Positions 11,641-12,616 of a stretch of DNA of 12,616 bases are shown in pieces. Each line of letters opens with the position of its first letter. Positions within the stretch are counted from its first letter, which is position 1. The translations under genes were made by a program, and so were the position numbers. The stretch spans positions 1 through 12,616 of the forward strand of contig SLQC01000213.1 of the NCBI GenBank assembly GCA_007131625.1. The letters are read 5' to 3'. Below the pieces are notes generated by a model. It did no database searches. It was not told the DNA's origin and was given only the letters and a program-made list of their open reading frames with translations. The stretch comes from Balneolales bacterium (lineage in GTDB: Bacteria > Bacteroidota > Rhodothermia > Balneolales > Natronogracilivirgulaceae).

Positions 11641-11951
11641 AAAACAAGAACGGAGAGAATGACAACCGGGAGCGGATAGCGCTGCAATGACGGAATGAAT
11701 ACGGGGAGAATTATAATCACAATTCCGATGAATAGAAAGGCATAACCAGCGAATATTACCTCTACAGACAGGGTTTCGGTAGCCTGAACAGGATTAAACG
11801 CGATGAGCAGCATAATCACGAGCGCGACATACAGGCAACCAATGGCCAGTGCGCCTCGAATCTTCCATTTAAACGGTAAACCGAAGAAGACTTCAACGTC
11901 GTTGAACAGAGCGTTTATTAGTCTGCGATGGATATTTCGGACGGGGTTCAT
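11574..11951 (-). pseudogene. membrane N-terminal half of the split SpoIIE-type phosphatase
   Basis: The 125-residue ORF starts MNPVRNIHRRLINALFNDVE and has three hydrophobic segments: about 34-52, 62-88 and 92-112 (LPVVILSVLVLMAGFNITL). The last 20 or so codons, including QPMAGSAVISSIL, overlap in another frame the DNA that encodes NPAAHGRIGGDFF of the phosphatase, so they are probably not part of the ancestral protein. Restoring the frame near 11640-11655 would join the third membrane segment to the catalytic domain with no linker. The start at 11951 is supported by the matching remnant at 1379-1453. The protein could be expressed as a small membrane protein. Confidence 0.6.
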
Positions 11952-12068
11952 GATGTCCCAATATACGAATTGAGAGAAATTCTCACCCCCTCACTGCCTA
12001 AGGTCAAGTATTTGATTGAAAAAGGGGAGCCGATAGTTGAAATAAGTGATTTAAAAATTCAAAGATGA
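11928..12068 (+). CDS. small unrecognised ORF
   Basis: A 46-residue frame from ATG 11928 reads MDISDGVHDVPIYELREILT and PSLPKVKYLIEKGEPIVEIS. From about residue 9 the composition (YELREIL, KVKYLIEKGEP) looks like genuine protein and may be the 3' end of an otherwise deleted gene. Its first 24 bases are antisense to the membrane phosphatase half, so the ATG is probably accidental. I do not recognise it, and no ribosome site is clear. Confidence 0.2.
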   Translation: MDISDGVHDVPIYELREILTPSLPKVKYLIEKGEPIVEISDLKIQR

Positions 12069-12185
12069 AAAGCTTCTGCAATAGATAGTCGAATACTACC
12101 TATCCTCTCTTTTTTGGAATTTGTCATGAAATACTCTCGTAACTTAACCGCCCGTCGATCAACCCCGACATCGGATACCGGCCTC

Positions 12186-12283
12186 ATTTGTGTTCCATAA
12201 AAAACAAACAAAATAGTTTGTGTTCCACATTTTCGTATATTTGGAACACAAATACCGTTACTTATCATGGGTGGAGCACAAAT
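12186..12283 (+). promoter_or_regulatory. four-half-site operator and promoter of the second Fic gene
   Basis: ATTTGTGTTCC (12186-12196) and GTTTGTGTTCC (12216-12226) lie in direct orientation 30 bases apart. Their inverse, GGAACACAAAT (12243-12253), is followed 30 bases later by GGAGCACAAAT (12273-12283), which overlaps the ATG at 12282. The array is therefore symmetric about its centre. TATATTTG (12236-12243), a perfect Bacteroidota -7 box (TAnnTTTG), sits between the inner sites, so an occupied array would cover the promoter. The stretch 12069-12185 holds no gene I can support. Confidence 0.65.
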
Positions 12284-12616
12284 GCAGACCTACAAACCTG
12301 TCAATTTGCCTATAAAAAACATCGATTGGTCAGCATTTATTGATCTTATGGGCAAAGCCAATCGTTACGTTGCCCGGTATGATGGTTTACTTCAATCAAT
12401 TGTGAATCCGGAAGTACTGCTATCTCCTCTCAGAACACAGGAAGCAGTACTCTCATCAAAAATTGAAGGTACCCAGGCCACTCTTGAGGAGGTAATGGAG
12501 TTTGAGGCAGACGCTCTGCAATCAGAAAAGAACAAGGGTGATATTTTCGAAGTCATCAACTACCGGAAAGCTTTGATGGAAGGCCGGGACAGAATGAGTA
12601 AACGTCCTTTGAGTCT
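12282..12616 (+). CDS. Fic-family protein, N-terminal part (runs off the window)
   Basis: The open frame reads MQTYKPVNLPIKNIDWSAFI, then NRYVARYDGLLQSIVNPEVL, LLSPLRTQEAVLSSKIEGTQ, ATLEEVMEFEAD and VINYRKALMEG, and is still open at base 12616. This is the Fic_N region of class II Fic proteins, in which SSKIEG is the (S/T)xxxE(G/N) inhibitory motif that blocks ATP binding in the Fic active site. The catalytic HPFxxGNGR motif would lie beyond the edge. The enzyme would transfer AMP to target proteins and restrain itself through the motif. I prefer ATG 12282 (GGTGGAG five bases upstream) over in-frame ATG 12267. It differs from the DUF4172-type Fic pseudogene at 7480 but shares its operator layout. 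Confidence 0.85.
   Translation, partial: MQTYKPVNLPIKNIDWSAFIDLMGKANRYVARYDGLLQSIVNPEVLLSPLRTQEAVLSSKIEGTQATLEEVMEFEADALQSEKNKGDIFEVINYRKALMEGRDRMSKRPLS

Noticed and set aside
12059..12268. 69-residue reverse ORF across the Fic operator region
   Set aside because: It reads through the inverted repeats and the promoter of the Fic gene and resembles no family that I know.

Overview
The window looks like accessory DNA from a bacterium with a type IX secretion system. Two separate C-terminal T9SS sorting signals are visible: one intact at the end of a 1505-residue secreted protein, one left over as a gene fragment. The NRPNPFNP form of the signal suggests the Balneolota/Rhodothermota/Ignavibacteria side of the Bacteroidota supergroup, but there is no rRNA or housekeeping gene to fix the taxon. 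The large secreted gene is clearly richer in GC than the small genes around it.

Layout. 1-753: the tail of an XRE-type antitoxin gene, an integron attC-like site (113-201), and a reverse-strand helix-turn-helix protein whose stop codon lies in the attC right core. 754-1468: no intact recognisable gene; it holds 21-bp repeats, an unassigned reverse ORF, a 3' remnant of a T9SS-cargo gene and a 5' remnant of a membrane phosphatase gene whose fuller relative is at 10990-11951. 1469-2368: an EamA-type transporter. 2369-2763: diverged copies of the next gene's early coding sequence, then six units of a 16-bp tandem repeat. 2764-7281: the large secreted protein (beta-propeller-like, Ig-like, HAF, DUF11-like and FN3-like regions plus T9SS signal), ending in an exact 51-bp tandem duplication that spans its stop codon. 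7282-8052: a Fic/DUF4172 pseudogene with an operator-like promoter region. 8152-9053: a reverse-strand pair, a Phd-type antitoxin and a pRiA4b ORF-3 family gene, with a SEC-C zinc motif encoded out of frame inside the antitoxin gene right after an A9 run. 9201-10343: an AAA_14/DUF4143 ATPase behind repeated operator-like elements. 10590-10906: a MntA/HepT toxin-antitoxin pair truncated at both ends. 10990-11951: a SpoIIE-type phosphatase split into a membrane half and a catalytic half. 12282-end: the start of a second Fic protein behind a symmetric four-half-site operator.

Taken together this is a turnover zone for toxin-antitoxin and Fic genes beside one large surface/secreted protein gene: three or more toxin-antitoxin-like loci, two Fic loci and a DUF4143 ATPase, many of them decayed. 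The observations I rate highest are the attC site, the possible Phd/SEC-C fusion across an A9 slippery run, and the shared operator layout in front of the two unrelated Fic genes. All functional statements come from reading motifs by eye; no database search was possible.
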